DNA of 64,000 nt from Capsicum annuum (lineage: Eukaryota > Streptophyta > Magnoliopsida > Solanales > Solanaceae), in the NCBI RefSeq assembly GCF_002878395.1, contig NC_061116.1, positions 120,369,509-120,433,508 on the forward strand, written 5' to 3'. Every line of letters begins with the position of its first letter. Position 1 is the first letter of the stretch. The position numbers were made by a program, and so were the translations under genes. Shown here piece by piece: positions 33,501 to 44,005 of the stretch. The notes under the pieces were generated by a model, which did not search any database, had not been told where the DNA came from, and was given only the letters and a program-made list of their open reading frames with translations.

Positions 33501-36500
33501 CGAAAACAGCCTCTCTACCCCACAAAGATAGGCGTAAGGTTCTACGTACACCCACCCTCCCAAACCACTAGATATTTTGTTGTTGTATTTTCCTATGTTG
33601 AGTGGACTCTTTGATTTTTCCGTCGAACCCGTCTCGACACCGGCGCTGGTGCGTCTCGGATTCTGCCAAACGAATCCGGAGACTTTGACCAAAATCAAGA
33701 ACAAATATGGGGGGAAATTGTGAATTCAACCCTAAAATAAAAATAAAATAAATTTACACCTTACCTTTGCGGCTTTTTCACGTGATATGTTTATTAGTTG
33801 CTTAAAGTTTCAGGCTAAAACAGAGGGAAAAATTCCGACTTCTTGCGTCGTCTTGGGAAGACCGACGACTGTAATTCGGGAGTAAAGAGGTCATCGGACT
33901 TTTGGGGAAGAAAGATATAGTCGTCGAACTTTTGGGGAAGAAAGAGACGCAAATCTCAAGACTCTTTATAAGTAATATTTCTATAGAATTCATATAGTAG
34001 TAAAATAATACTCATTAAAATAAAAATAGTAAAGTTAATACTAGTATGTTGGTAATATATCAAGGAAAATAGTAGGCCGACAATGCCGAGAGCTGACATG
34101 TCAGGTAGGGGACTCATAATTTAAAAAGTAAAATTAATTGCAAAAGTAACTAAAAAGTCAAAATAATGTAACTTTTAAACATATGAATTAATGGAATAAG
34201 TTGGGATGTTTTCTTGTTTTTGTTCAATAGCGGATTTTTAGGATATCTTCATAACTCTTATTTTATAATATTTAAATTTTTTTAAGTTGAATCTCCACAT
34301 CCGTATCCATGCTCGGATTGGCACCTCCGAATCTTAAAATTTAAATTTTGATGAATCCTACTCTCGAATCCACACCCGTCTCGGATACCCACACCCGAGT
34401 CCGAGCAACTTATGTATTTTCTACCAAGGAGAAATAAGTTTCTTCACTTATTAGTATCAACCCTTTTTCTTCTCAAGCTTGAACTACGAGGTAAAAACTT
34501 CCAATCTTCACTACTAAACAGCAACACCAAAATACTACTCACAACCTATCCTTAACATCATGTGTTAACTACGTTGTACCGAACCAAAAACTATCAAATG
34601 ATTCCTATATGGTAAAACGTTTCTACTGAAAATATTTTCCTCTACGCCAATCACTAGCAACATTAGAGTAAGAAGAACTTCACACCAAACACAAAAATAT
34701 AATTAGATATCCTTTTACTTGTCTTGGTAATTTTGATAAATGGAAAACAAGTACAACTAGTACTCCTATCCCAATTTATGTGGCAAGCATTCCTTTCTAA
34801 TCAGTCCCAGAAAGAAATTATAAACAATTTAGCTTTAAAATTCCCCTCTTGGCCTGAATGAAATGATTTATGGCCACACAAATGGTCAAGTGGTGTTTTG
34901 GATCACACGTTTCAAAAGTCTACCTTTTTTCCTTAAATTTTGTGTCATGTCAAATGGTGCCACATAAACTGAGACGAATGGAGCAACAAGCAACACATTT
35001 GTTTAGATATGACCTCAAGACAACAACAACATACCCATGCAATCCCACAAAGTGGAATTTGGGGCGGGTAGGATGTAAATAGACCTTCCCCATACCATTA
35101 TGGGGTAGAGATGCTATTTGCGACTAAGTTGCTCAGACCGGGTGATGGTATCCGAAACGAATGCGGATCCAAGAGTCGGATTCGTCAAAATTTAAATTTT
35201 AAGATTCGGGAGTGCGAGTCTGAGCATGGATACGGGTGCGGGGATTCAGCTAAAAAAAATTCAATATTATAAAAATAGAGTTATAAAGATATTCTAACAA
35301 TCTACTATGAACAAAAACAAGAAAGCTTTCCCAACTTATGACATTACTTCATCATAAGCTTAAAAATTATGTTATTTTACCTTTTTTAGTTACATGCAAT
35401 TAATTTTACTTTTTCAATTAGGAGTCCCCTAGCCAACATATTAGCTCTCAAAATTGACGGCCTACTATTTTCTGTTATGGATTTTTATGGAAGGATTGAT
35501 TCACAGGGCGATATATAAATTCAGCTCATTAAAGGGAGGCTGAAACCTTAAGAGTTCAATGGAAGAGAAAACTCCGATCTCTTCAGCTCGTTAAAAGGAG
35601 ACTGAAACCTTAGAGTTCAATGAAAGAGAGAACTTCAATCTCTTGCTTTTTACTGAAATAAGACTTATTTGATTTATTCTCCAAAAAACCCCTTTAAATA
35701 GGAGTATTACAACAATAGCCTAATTCTTATGAAAGTAGGAAAAATATAACCCTATTATAGAAAGTCTAATCCTTATGAAAGTAGAAAACATGAAAGTCTA
35801 TTCTAGAAAGCCTAATCCTTATAGAAGTACGAAACATAAAATCCTATTCTAGAATAATAAATAAAACTACTAAAAATATAATTAAATATTTAATTAATTG
35901 ACTTCCACAGATCCACAACATTTTCCTAGAAATATTGTCGACATATTAGCATTAACTTGACTATTTCTATTATATTTTTATTATTAATGAATATTATTTT
36001 ACTACTATATTAATATGAATTCTAGTAGAATTATAAGTAATAAAGAATCTTGAGATTTGTCTCTTTCTTCCCCAAAAGTCCAACGACGGTCTCTTTCTTC
36101 CCCAAAAATCCGATGGCCTCTTTACTCCCAAATTACAGTCGTCGGTCTTTCCACAACAACGCGACAGGTTGAAATTTTTCCCTCTCTTTTGGCCTAAAAC
36201 TTTAAGCAAGATGAAAAGCTACGAATGAGACAAAGGTATGGTGTAAATTTATTTATTTTTCTTATTTTAAGATCGAATTCTCAATTTTCCCCCAAATTTG
36301 TTCTTGATTTTGGTCACCACACCAGCGTTGGTGTCGCGTCGAGATGGGTTCGACTAGGGGTTTGTAAAAACTAAACCGACTAATAAAACGAACCGATAAA
36401 AATGTTATTGGTTTGTTGGTATTGGATTAACGGGTTTTTAATTGTTTTATAAAAATTTTTATTGGGTTATTGGTTCGGTTCGATTTTTTCTTATTGAGTT

Positions 36501-37905
36501 GTTGGGTAAACCGATAACCCAATAAGAATATTTCAAATTACACTAAACCCTATAAAACCTACTCTATATTTCTCTTTTCCTTCTACAAACCTATTCAATT
36601 TCCCGAAAACCTATTCAAGCTTGAAAGTTCTTGTAAAATAAAACACATCATGTAGGATTTTTGCTGCAACTAAGATTTCATTTCTTTTCTTGTTAGTTGC
36701 TACTATTTCTATTTTATGCATATTTTCTTATCGGTTAAACCAAAAACCAAACCGATAAGGACTAAAAATCGATAAACCGAAAATCGATTAAAAAATATCT
36801 TATTGATTTGGTTATTGGTTTAGCATATTTAAAAACCGATAACCAATAAACCAAACCGATAATACACAAAACCGAACCGACCGATGCACACCCCTAGTTC
36901 GGCAGCAAAATCAAAGAGTCCACACAACATAGATTTGTGATAGACCTTAGGCTCGTAAAAGAAGAACTTGAAGCACGATTATAACGAAATAAGAGAGCAA
37001 AAAATATACAAAGCAAATAGTGCAACATATAGTAACAAACAAAACACTGAATAACAAAGAAAATATGTGATTCCTAAATATGATTATGAATAAGGAGGGG
37101 AAGCTAGACCTATGCCTCTCCCACCTGAAATGCAACAAGTCACAGCTACTCACCAATCTTCTACCCATATCTTCGACCTCCATACCTTCTTATCTAAGAG
37201 CATGTCCTCGGTAAGCTGAAATTGTTCGTGTCTTGTCTAATCATCACCTCCTAGTTCTTCTTCGGTCTACCTCTACCTCTCCCAACTTTTGTTATAACCA
37301 ACCTTCCACACCTCCTTACGGGGGGCATCCACACACCTCCCCTTCACATGGCCAAAACCTCTCAAAATTAGACAGCAAGGAGAATTAAAAAAAAATTAGG
37401 AGTAAGGAAATCAAGTTTACCTGAAACCTTGCCATTTCATTCTGGAAAATATTCTGAGCATTGTGCGTAGGAACACTGCAATGCTCCACACAGCGCCGTA
37501 TGTCCTCTTGGTTTCTTCTCCTGTCGAAGCATTCGTAAGCACATCTGTAATAAGCTTGCTGCACATCCCCATAAAAAAGAACCCCAATTACCATATATAG
37601 GCGGATCGAGGATTTAAACTGAATGGATTCAACTTTAAGATTCTTAGCATCGAACCCATTATATTTCTAAAGTTACGGGTTCAAGTATACTATTTATTGC
37701 AATTTTATTAACTTTTTATACATAAATTTATGTTTGACGTCAAAAGTTATGAGTTGTGTAAAAGAGACTGGAGAACCTGGAGAGTGAATTGGACGTGGTC
37801 TTGAATGCCAGCGAGTTGGGATTGGGCAGCAGTGTTAACTTCGTTCAGTTTTTGTTTCAATCTTTCTGAAACTATTCTCTCTTCAGCTGCTGCTATTGCC
37901 TCCAT
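30327..37905 (-). CDS. FAM136A: FAM136A-like (DUF842) protein, three exons
   Basis: This is the only host gene that looks intact. Three exons on the minus strand (37905-37777, 37558-37421, 30506-30327) join in phase at GT-AG introns to 148 codons plus stop, the normal length of the FAM136A/DUF842 family. Exon 1 gives the N-terminal helix with ERIVSERLKQKLNEVN. Exon 2 carries the twin Cys motif CAYEC...CVEHC (two CX3C pairs). Exon 3 has RLNRSLMVCQDK and ESCVDQSVQDSINELPHL. FAM136A proteins are small conserved eukaryotic proteins reported in mitochondria. The paired CX3C layout fits an intermembrane-space fold held by disulphides, which is inference here. Intron 1 is 218 bp; intron 2 is 6914 bp and full of transposon pieces. 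No stop or frameshift is seen. An intronless copy elsewhere could be the main gene, but retained introns argue against a retrocopy. Confidence 0.93.
30653..30790 (-). mobile_element. RTE LINE 3'-tail fragment in intron 2
   Basis: The plus strand reads tacccagtgtgatcccacaaggtgg..., gagggtagagtgtacgaagacc and ctacctcggaaggtagagaggc, equivalent to the 3' end of the LINE at 23640-23760. There is no coding part. This is a 5'-truncated insertion or a related SINE tail, reverse-oriented. Confidence 0.7.
30828..33149. other. Intron 2 sequence without recognisable features
   Basis: I see no exon-like, RNA-gene or clear transposon signature. The many 60-77-codon open frames (for example 31392-31598 and 32249-32473) lack compositional or motif support. 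Confidence 0.5.
33150..33592 (+). mobile_element. RTE LINE 3' fragment (plus strand) in intron 2
   Basis: The reading EDMTQDMRAWRSRIREKG (about 33160-33215) is the C-terminal end of an RTE LINE protein; compare [10 protein letters not shown] in the LINE at 23927. It is followed by the 3' untranslated part and a ttgttgttgta tail at 33578-33588. This is a typical 5'-truncated LINE copy. Confidence 0.8.
35021..35115 (-). mobile_element. RTE LINE tail fragment in the inverted-repeat spacer
   Basis: Starts caacaacaacatacccatgca on plus and continues tcccacaaagtgg, gggtaggatgtaaatagacc and ggggtagagatgctatt. This is the same 3'-tail module as at 30653 and 23617, reverse-oriented. Confidence 0.7.
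35473..35920. mobile_element. Copia-type solo LTR, 448 bp
   Basis: Ends are TGTTATGG.. and ..CCACAACA, flanked by an exact 5-bp duplication, TTTTC (35468-35472 and 35921-35925). TGTT..AACA ends fit Copia LTRs. It interrupts the right arm of the inverted repeat; the left arm has the empty site. Inside, a roughly 62-bp unit (cagctc.ttaaa.ggag.ctgaaacctta) is duplicated at about 35522 and 35584. Confidence 0.85.
36355..36896. mobile_element. hAT-type MITE, 542 bp, in the right arm
   Basis: Begins TAGGGGTTTGTA and ends GATGCACACCCCTA. It is flanked by gttcgac (36348-36354) and gttcggc (36897-36903), an imperfect duplication. The outer end of the right arm (caaaatcaaagagtccac) resumes after it, so the insertion is secondary. 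It is rich in aaccgataa/ttatcggtt steps. Confidence 0.8.
36940..37380 (-). mobile_element. LINE 3' fragment next to exon 2
   Basis: Bases 37180-37370 (catgtcctcggtaagctgaa, cttcggtctacctctacct, cacatggccaaaacctctca) align in order with the 3' coding end of the RTE LINE at 23940-24120 but are clearly diverged. The rest is its 3' untranslated part. Reverse-oriented, inside intron 2, about 40 bases from exon 2. Confidence 0.7.
37421..37558 (-). CDS. FAM136A: FAM136A-like exon 2 (46 codons)
   Basis: Acceptor gatgtgcag precedes QAYYRCAYECFDRRRNQED. The exon ends ..NEMARFQ at CAG|GTAAAC. It contains both CX3C pairs (CAYEC, CVEHC). A LINE fragment ends only about 40 bases beyond its donor. Confidence 0.93.
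37600..37776 (-). other. Intron 1 with a MITE-like segment
   Basis: The stretch ggcggatcgaggatttaaac ... gggttcaagtatactatttattgcaa is like the common Solanaceae ggcggag/gggttc small repeats. Borders and target duplication are not clear. Confidence 0.35.
37777..37905 (-). CDS. FAM136A: FAM136A-like exon 1 (43 codons)
   Basis: Starts at ATG (37905-37903) with MEAIAAAEERIVSERLKQK and ends ..FTLQ at CAG followed by the donor GTTCTC. The first Met begins the conserved helix, so the start is well supported. The donor GTTCTC is weaker than the usual GTAAG. Confidence 0.92.
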
Positions 37906-38114
37906 CTTTATCCCTTTGCTTGAACCTCCACAATTTGTTTGTAGTTTTTTAGTACACCAATTTAATCTAAGGGTGGAAAGAACTGTATTACAGGTTTAGA
38001 AATCAAGATTTAGGGCTTTAAAAGGGTTTATGGATCTTTAAACCTCCGAAATAACTTTAAAATGTAAATATCCCTCCATTAAATATTTAGCTAAAAAATA
38101 CCCCACCCAAATTT
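37906..38114 (-). promoter_or_regulatory. Short upstream region of the FAM136A-like gene
   Basis: Only about 200 bp separate the ATG from the repeat array. The minus strand carries ccataaacccttttaaagccctaaat, which includes telo-box-like AAACCCT and TTTAAAG steps about 110-130 bases upstream of the ATG. No convincing TATA box. If these are the real promoter elements, anything further upstream is transposon sequence. Confidence 0.35.
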
Positions 38115-38199
38115 GAAAAAGATCAAAAATACCCTTAAACTATCAGAAATAGATCAAAAATACCCCTCTATTAAATATTTGACTCAAAAATACCCCCTT

Positions 38200-40041
38200 A
38201 ACGAAATTAAATTATTTCGATTATTTCATTAATTTATATAAAGTTCATCATTTAATTTATATTTCATTAATTTCTTTAAGTGAAAATTTATATTTCGTTA
38301 ATTTCTTTAAAGATTAAAAAGATGTAAATTGAAAATACCTTTTCAGAATAAACGTATGTTTATTTTCCAAATCAAATTCAACCAATTTATATTATAATTC
38401 AAATATTTTTTTTCATTATCTTATTTTTAAAATTAAAAAAATAATTTTATGTAAAAAAAATTAAAGTATTAGGGTTAAAAAGTTAAAGTTAGGGTTTGAT
38501 TCAATCGAAATAATTTAATTTCTTTAAGGGAGAGGTATTTTTGAGCCAAATATTTAACAGAGGGGTATTTAACGAAATTAAATTATTTCGATTGTTTCGT
38601 TAATTTATATAAAGTTCATCATTTAATTTATATTTCATTAATTTCTTTAAGTGAAAATTTATATTTCGTTAATTTCTTTAAAAATTAAAAAGATGTAAAG
38701 TGAAAATTTTTTTTAGAATAAATGTACGTTTATTTTCCAAATCAAATTCAACCAATTTATATTATAATTCAAATACTTTTTTTCATTATCTTATTTTAAA
38801 ATTTAAAAAATACTTTTATGTAAAAAAAAAAAATTAAAGTATTAGGATTAAAAAGTTAAAGTTAGGGTTTAATTCAATCGAAATAATTTAATTTCGTTAA
38901 GGGGAGAGATATTTTTGAACCAAATATTTAACAGAGGGGTATTTAACAAAATTAAATTATTTCGTTAATTTATATAAAGTTCATCATTTAATTTTTATTT
39001 CGTTAATTTCTTTAAGTGAAAATTTATATTTCATTAATTTCGTTAATTTATATTTCGTTAATTTCTTTAAAGATTAAAAAGATGTAAAGTGAAAATACTT
39101 TTTTAGAAAAAATGTATGTTTATTTTCCAAATCAAATTCAACCAATTTATTATAATTCAAATACTTTTTTTCATTATCTTATTTTTAAAATTAAAAAAAT
39201 ACTTTTATGTAAAAAAAATTAAAGTATTAAGGTTAAAAAGTTAAAGTTAGGATTTAATTCAATCGAAATAATTTAATTTCGTTAAGGGGATAGATATTTT
39301 TTACCCAAATAATTAACAGAGGGGTATTTAACGAAATTAAATTATTTCGATTGTTTCGTTAATTTATATAAAGTCATCATTTAATTTATATTTCGGTATT
39401 TTCTTTAAGTGAAAATTTATATTTTGTTAATTTCGTTAATTTCTTTAAAGATTAAAAAGATGTAAAGTGAAAATACCTTTTTAGAATAAATGTATGTTTA
39501 TTTTCCAAATCAAATTTAACCAATTTATATTATAATTCAAATACTTTTTTTCATTATCTTATTTTAAAATTAAAAAAATACTTTTATGTAAAAAAAATTA
39601 AAGTATTAGGATTAAAAAGTTAAAGTTAGAGCTTAATTCAATCGAAATAATTTAATTTCGTTAAGGGGAGAGGTATTTTTGAGCCAAATATTTAACAGAG
39701 GGGTATTTAATAAAATTAAATTATTTCGTTAATTTATATAAAGTTCATCATTTAATTTTTATTTCGTTAATTTCTTTAAGTGAAAATTTATATTTCATTA
39801 ATTTCATTAATTTATATTTCGTTAATTTTTATTAAAAGGATGTAAAGTGAAAATACCTTTTTAAAATAAATGTATGTTTATTCTTCAAATCAAATTCAAC
39901 CAATTTATATTATAATTCAAATACTTTTTTTCATTATCTTATTTTTAAAATTAAAAAAATACTTTTATGTAAAAAAAATTAAAGTATTAAGGTTAAAAAG
40001 TTAAAGTCAGAGTTTAATTCAATTGAAATAATTTAATTTTA
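38200..40041. repeat. Tandem array, at least five copies of a 370-385-bp unit
   Basis: Units start (aac/t)aaaattaaattatttcg at 38200, 38571, 38945, 39330 and 39709, giving periods of 371, 374, 385 and 379. Each unit ends with ggggtattt from the element's terminus. Every unit contains the same landmarks: atttatataaagttcatcattta, tttattttccaaatcaaatt, and ttaaagttaggg. The last visible copy runs into the gap. Confidence 0.92.
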
Positions 40042-40141
40042 NNNNNNNNNNNNNNNNNNNNNNNNNNNNNNNNNNNNNNNNNNNNNNNNNNNNNNNNNNN
40101 NNNNNNNNNNNNNNNNNNNNNNNNNNNNNNNNNNNNNNNNN
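40042..40141. other. Assembly gap (100 N)
   Basis: Exactly 100 undetermined bases, the conventional size for a gap of unknown length. It falls inside the tandem array, so array copies are probably missing or collapsed. Confidence 0.99.
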
Positions 40142-40473
40142 GGGGTATTTTTTATCCTTTTCCGAATTCTGTTAGAGGGAGGGGTATTTTTGAGCCAAAT
40201 ATTTAACGGAGGGGTATTTTTTAGCCAAAAATCTAATGAGGGGCATTTTTGAGCTATTTCAGATAGCTCAGGGGTATTTTTGAATTTTTTTGTTTTTAAT
40301 TTAATGTGTGTGTGGTGGGGGTGAGGGGTAGGAAGATAGAAATTGGGAAAAACTCATTATTTTTTTTGAAAAAAAAAAGGACTATTTTTCATTTTAATTC
40401 GCTTCAAAAAGGATTATTATTTTCTTAGTACTTTAATTTCAACTTTACACATTACATATTTAAAATCATAAAA

Positions 40474-41230
40474 TTAAAGAACTGTTGTAAGCTTGTAGTT
40501 TAGCCATGGTGGGATTAAAGGAGGGGCCCGCATGTAAAAACTCAACACCCAGTTTCCTAAAGAGTCCCTAATAACTCCACCCAAACCTGCAATCAGGTTA
40601 TTCTTCATAAAAGCTCGATCAATATTCAATTTCAAGCAACCGCTACTTGGTGGGTACCAAGCCACACAAACAATAGCTTTTTCAGTATGGTGCGATTCCG
40701 AAGTAGTGTAAATATATTTTAACACCCTCGTGAGGACAAGGTTGTAAGAGAGAGGTTGCAATTGATCATGAGTTTCATAAAAGATAGTGTGATTCCAGTA
40801 GATCCATATGTTCCATAAAGCAAAGGGATAACAATCTTTCTAGTTCATATTAGAATTTTGCAGAAAAATATTTAGGTTGTTGATGTTGGTGAGCTAATGA
40901 GTGAGGGTTTTATGATGTTATACATATTTAGGCTCATACTTAACCAAAACCTCCTAATTCTAGGGCAGTTGAAGAAAATGTGGGATATTGTTTTGTTTGC
41001 GCTTATACAGATAGTACAAGTAGCATTTATTATAATTCTAAGATAAAAAAGTTAAGAATTCGAAGAAGGTTATTTTATGGGAGCATAACTAGAGGAACAT
41101 TTTAATTTTGGGTAGGGTATTAAGAGTCCAGATCCATTCGAATGGATAAGTATTGTTGAACTCATCTTCAGAATAGAGCAGGAGACAGGCCGATTTGGTA
41201 GAGAATAAACCATTAGAGTTTAAGGGCCAA
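40474..41230 (-). pseudogene. L1-type LINE fragment: zinc-binding RT end and RNase H
   Basis: On the minus strand, NGLFSTKSACLLLYSEDE, then WIWTLNTLPKIKMFL (about 41060-41215), is the zf-RVT region of plant L1-like LINEs, with stops afterwards. ALWNIWIYWNHTIFYETHD and the 95-codon open stretch 40474-40761 follow, with WYPPSSGCLKLNIDRAF and LIAGLGGVIRDSLGNWVL, the start of the RNase H domain. The usual DGA at the catalytic Asp reads DRA. It is truncated at both ends. This is a different clade from the RTE LINE at 23617. Confidence 0.8.
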
Positions 41231-42061
41231 TATTGACACGACCCATCAGGGCCTTGTCATAATGGGAATCTCAAGTCCAACCTGGACCGCAGACCACCTC
41301 CGATACCCAATCCAACCAACCAATGTATGTCCTGAGTTGGATGAATTCTGAACATATAACAAAATAGTGTAATTGTATAAATCCAGGCTTTGAGATAGGT
41401 CTATGACAGCGATCGACCCAAATGAGTCCAACCGTTCAAACCCAACCATTAACCAATTACCAAACCAAAGCCATAAGCCAACAATCAAAACGATAACTAA
41501 ACTAAGTTCCTGTCCATAACATAATATAAGAGGATGGGACACTCATAAATTTAATCCAACGGTATCATCTCCAATATCAATGTCAATACTAAGGCTGACA
41601 CCACTACTGATCCCATCCATTCCAACCTATAGTAGTTCCACAAGAGCCTCTAACCAAAAGAATAACAATATCCATAAAATGACCAAAATATGAAAAGATG
41701 TCCATGATATGAAATGGAGCCTTCCTAAGTATGGAAGCTCAGCACTTCAATCCAATCGTGCTGATCTCGATATCCGATTACTATGTAAGAGGAGTAGAAT
41801 GGTTGGTTCCTGCATCACGTAGGAATACAACCACTCGAGGACGGGTTAGCGGGTGAATGCTAGAAAGTACTCAAGATAAGGATAAAGTAATTCCAACCTT
41901 TATACCCAAGTAAACCAACTGTGCACACACATCTATACATATATACATATACAAACCATGTCGGGAAAAAGAACCGGGTTTATCTTGCATTTAAAACCAT
42001 TAACCTAGGTATGTGTAGACCGTCCTAGAACAACCCACGGGCTATATGGGTCCAGTGTAAC

Positions 42062-43459
42062 CTAGGGTGTGCAAAAATCGAACCGATAGATAAATCGAAC
42101 CGATAAAAATGCTATTGGGTTATTGGTATTGGGTTATTGGGTTAACGGTTTTTTGTTGGTTTTATAAAAATTTTATCGGGTAAACAATTCGATTTTGATT
42201 TTAGCTTATTAGGTTATCGGTCAAACCGATAACCCAATAAGGATACACTAAGTTATTGTTTTACCCCTATTTATGTTATATATATAAATATTTATATGAC
42301 TTATATACATATACACACACACACACTATTTATTCACAATTCAGTCATTCACAAAGTATTAACCTATTTAGGGTAACAAAGGCATAATATAAAGCACGGG
42401 TAGTATCGTATTGGAAATAGGGGCGTACATAGGTCGGGTTGGTTTGATTTTTATTAAAAAAAAAATCAATAATTTCGGTTTATTAAAACTATAAACCAAA
42501 TCAAACCAACATAAAATTGGTTTTTTCGGTTTAGATTTTAGTCGATTTTTCGGATTTTTCAATTTTTTTAGTTTTTTTGAGTTTTTTTTATAATATTTAG
42601 TTTTTACAATTATATTGTGATCAAAGACTAGATCAAATATGTTTTCACTCAAGTGCTAATGAAAAACCATAATTATGAAAAAATAAGGAGCAGAAAACTC
42701 TCTTGATACTAAAAAGTGAGATGAAGAGTGAAAACTTTAGGTTTTAAGTTTGTATTGGATTTTGGATTATTTAATTAGCAATTAATGGACAAATATTACA
42801 ACTTAAAGGTTCAAATCTAAATATATATCTACATCTACTTTCAAATTATTGAAAATTACTAAAACTAGTTGAAAAAGTATTTAAAAAGTAGATTATAACT
42901 AATATTTTATGTATAAAAAAGTTCGAATATTATATAAATATATTATGTCGGTTTGATTCGTCAGCACCAAACCAAATCAAGAATGGTTGGTTTTTTTTTC
43001 TAACGCCAAACCAATCAAACCAAATCATAAGTCATTTTTTTTCTCAGTTTGGTTTGGTTCGTCGGTTCGGTTTGACTTAGCGGTTTAGTCTGTACACCCC
43101 TAATTGGAAAGCTTGAAGCATTTAGTAGCTTCCAACAATTAGGATTCAATTTTTTCCAAACTAACATCCAGTTCAATTTTGAAGATTCTTATAAACTAAA
43201 CTGCGTTGCGTAGGATTTTAGTGATAATTATGATTTTGTTTTTTTGTTAGATGTTACTATTTCTATTTTATGAGCATTTTCTTATTGGTTAAATTGAAAA
43301 CCAATCCGTTAAGGACTAAAAATCGATAAACCGAAAATCGATAAGAAAATATCTTATTAGTTGGTTATTGATTTTGCATATTTAAAAACTGAAAACCAAT
43401 AAACTGAATCAATAACACCTAAAACCAAACCAAACCAAACCAACCGATGCACACCCCTA
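42062..43459. mobile_element. hAT-type MITE (outer), itself interrupted
   Basis: Left end CTAGGGTGTGCA, right end TGCACACCCCTA, exact 8-bp duplication AGTGTAAC (42054-42061 and 43460-43467). It is the same family as the MITE at 36355. About 700 bp is its own sequence; the rest is the nested element 42418-43102. Confidence 0.88.
42418..43102. mobile_element. hAT-type MITE (inner), 685 bp
   Basis: Begins TAGGGGCGTACA and ends TGTACACCCCTA, with exact 8-bp duplication ATTGGAAA (42410-42417 and 43103-43110). It is nested in the outer MITE. Contains ggtttgattcgtc / gacgaaccaaacc-type inner inverted steps. No transposase. Confidence 0.9.
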
Positions 43460-43874
43460 AGTGTAACCCCTTGAAGGGGCCCTGATGCGTGTAATCGCAC
43501 GAACCGGAGATACCATAAGAGTAGAGGATTTTTGAGTACCCTTCGCTCTCCATGATACATATGTACAGTGTACTTTGAGGATTACCATGTACCTCATAGT
43601 ATCATATATGGTCGCTATGACCAACCCTCATGTCAGCAAACATGAGTCTCCAATGTCCGTTTATTAGACTCGCACCTTCACGATTAGTTATCACACGCCG
43701 CCATTATTGCCCAATTAAAACCATTAACATCCAACCAAACTATTACACCATTATTATTAACCAAGTCTATGAGTAGTCGTATCATCATACCAACTATAAC
43801 TTGCAAGCAATGTCCTTAGCCAACCTTTTTATGTAAAAAAGATTCTCATATACCCATAGATTACATTATCAAGT

Positions 43875-44005
43875 TAACTTGGGGGAGTCCCGTGTACCCC
43901 ACAAGTGTTCCATTATTAAGTTTGCTTGGGGGAATTCCATGTACCCCACAAGATGTTCATTAACATATTTACTTGGGGGATTCCATTATACCCTACAAGG
44001 AAGTT
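43875..44005. repeat. Three tandem hairpin-like units
   Basis: cttgggggagtcccgtgtaccccacaag, cttgggggaattccatgtaccccacaag and cttgggggattccattatacccta caag-like units start at about 43878, 43925 and 43972 (period 47). Each has CTTGGGG at one end and CCCCACAAG at the other, so each could form a small stem-loop. Confidence 0.8.

Larger units (their letters stand above)
33593..36931. repeat. Large inverted repeat in intron 2 (arms about 0.8 kb)
   Basis: The left arm 33593-34412 is the reverse complement, with moderate divergence, of the right arm 35125-36931 once two insertions in the right arm (solo LTR 35473-35920, MITE 36355-36896) are removed. Landmarks shared by the arms are gtggactctttgatttt at the outer end, ttggggaagaaagag.c in duplicate, gaaaatagtaggcc, and gagcaactta at the inner end. 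The 712-bp spacer (34413-35124) holds a LINE tail. Transcribed as part of the intron, the arms could pair. Confidence 0.85.
38115..40295. mobile_element. TIR element built around a tandem array
   Basis: The left end (about 38115-38199: gatcaaaaatacccttaaactatcagaaatagatc..) and the right end (40142-40295, reverse complement: ctcaaaaatacccctgagctatctgaaatagctc..) are inverted repeats of about 80-150 bp. The middle is the tandem array 38200-40041 and an assembly gap. No coding sequence. It sits immediately upstream of the FAM136A-like gene. Confidence 0.75.

Noticed and set aside
37385..37594. Open frame starting MVIGVLFYGDVQ as a separate small gene
   Set aside because: The Cys-motif exon lies between a clear acceptor and donor (37558-37421); the Met is in intron 1.
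30327..37905. FAM136A-like locus as a pseudogene because of the transposons
   Set aside because: All insertions lie in introns; the joined reading frame has the family length, motifs and no stops.
38200..40041. Tandem array as centromeric satellite
   Set aside because: It has only about five units and sits within matching terminal inverted repeats, which points to internal expansion of a TIR element.
40474..40761. RNase H-like ORF as a host RNase H gene
   Set aside because: It follows a zf-RVT remnant in order, is truncated, and has DRA for DGA, so it is a LINE end.
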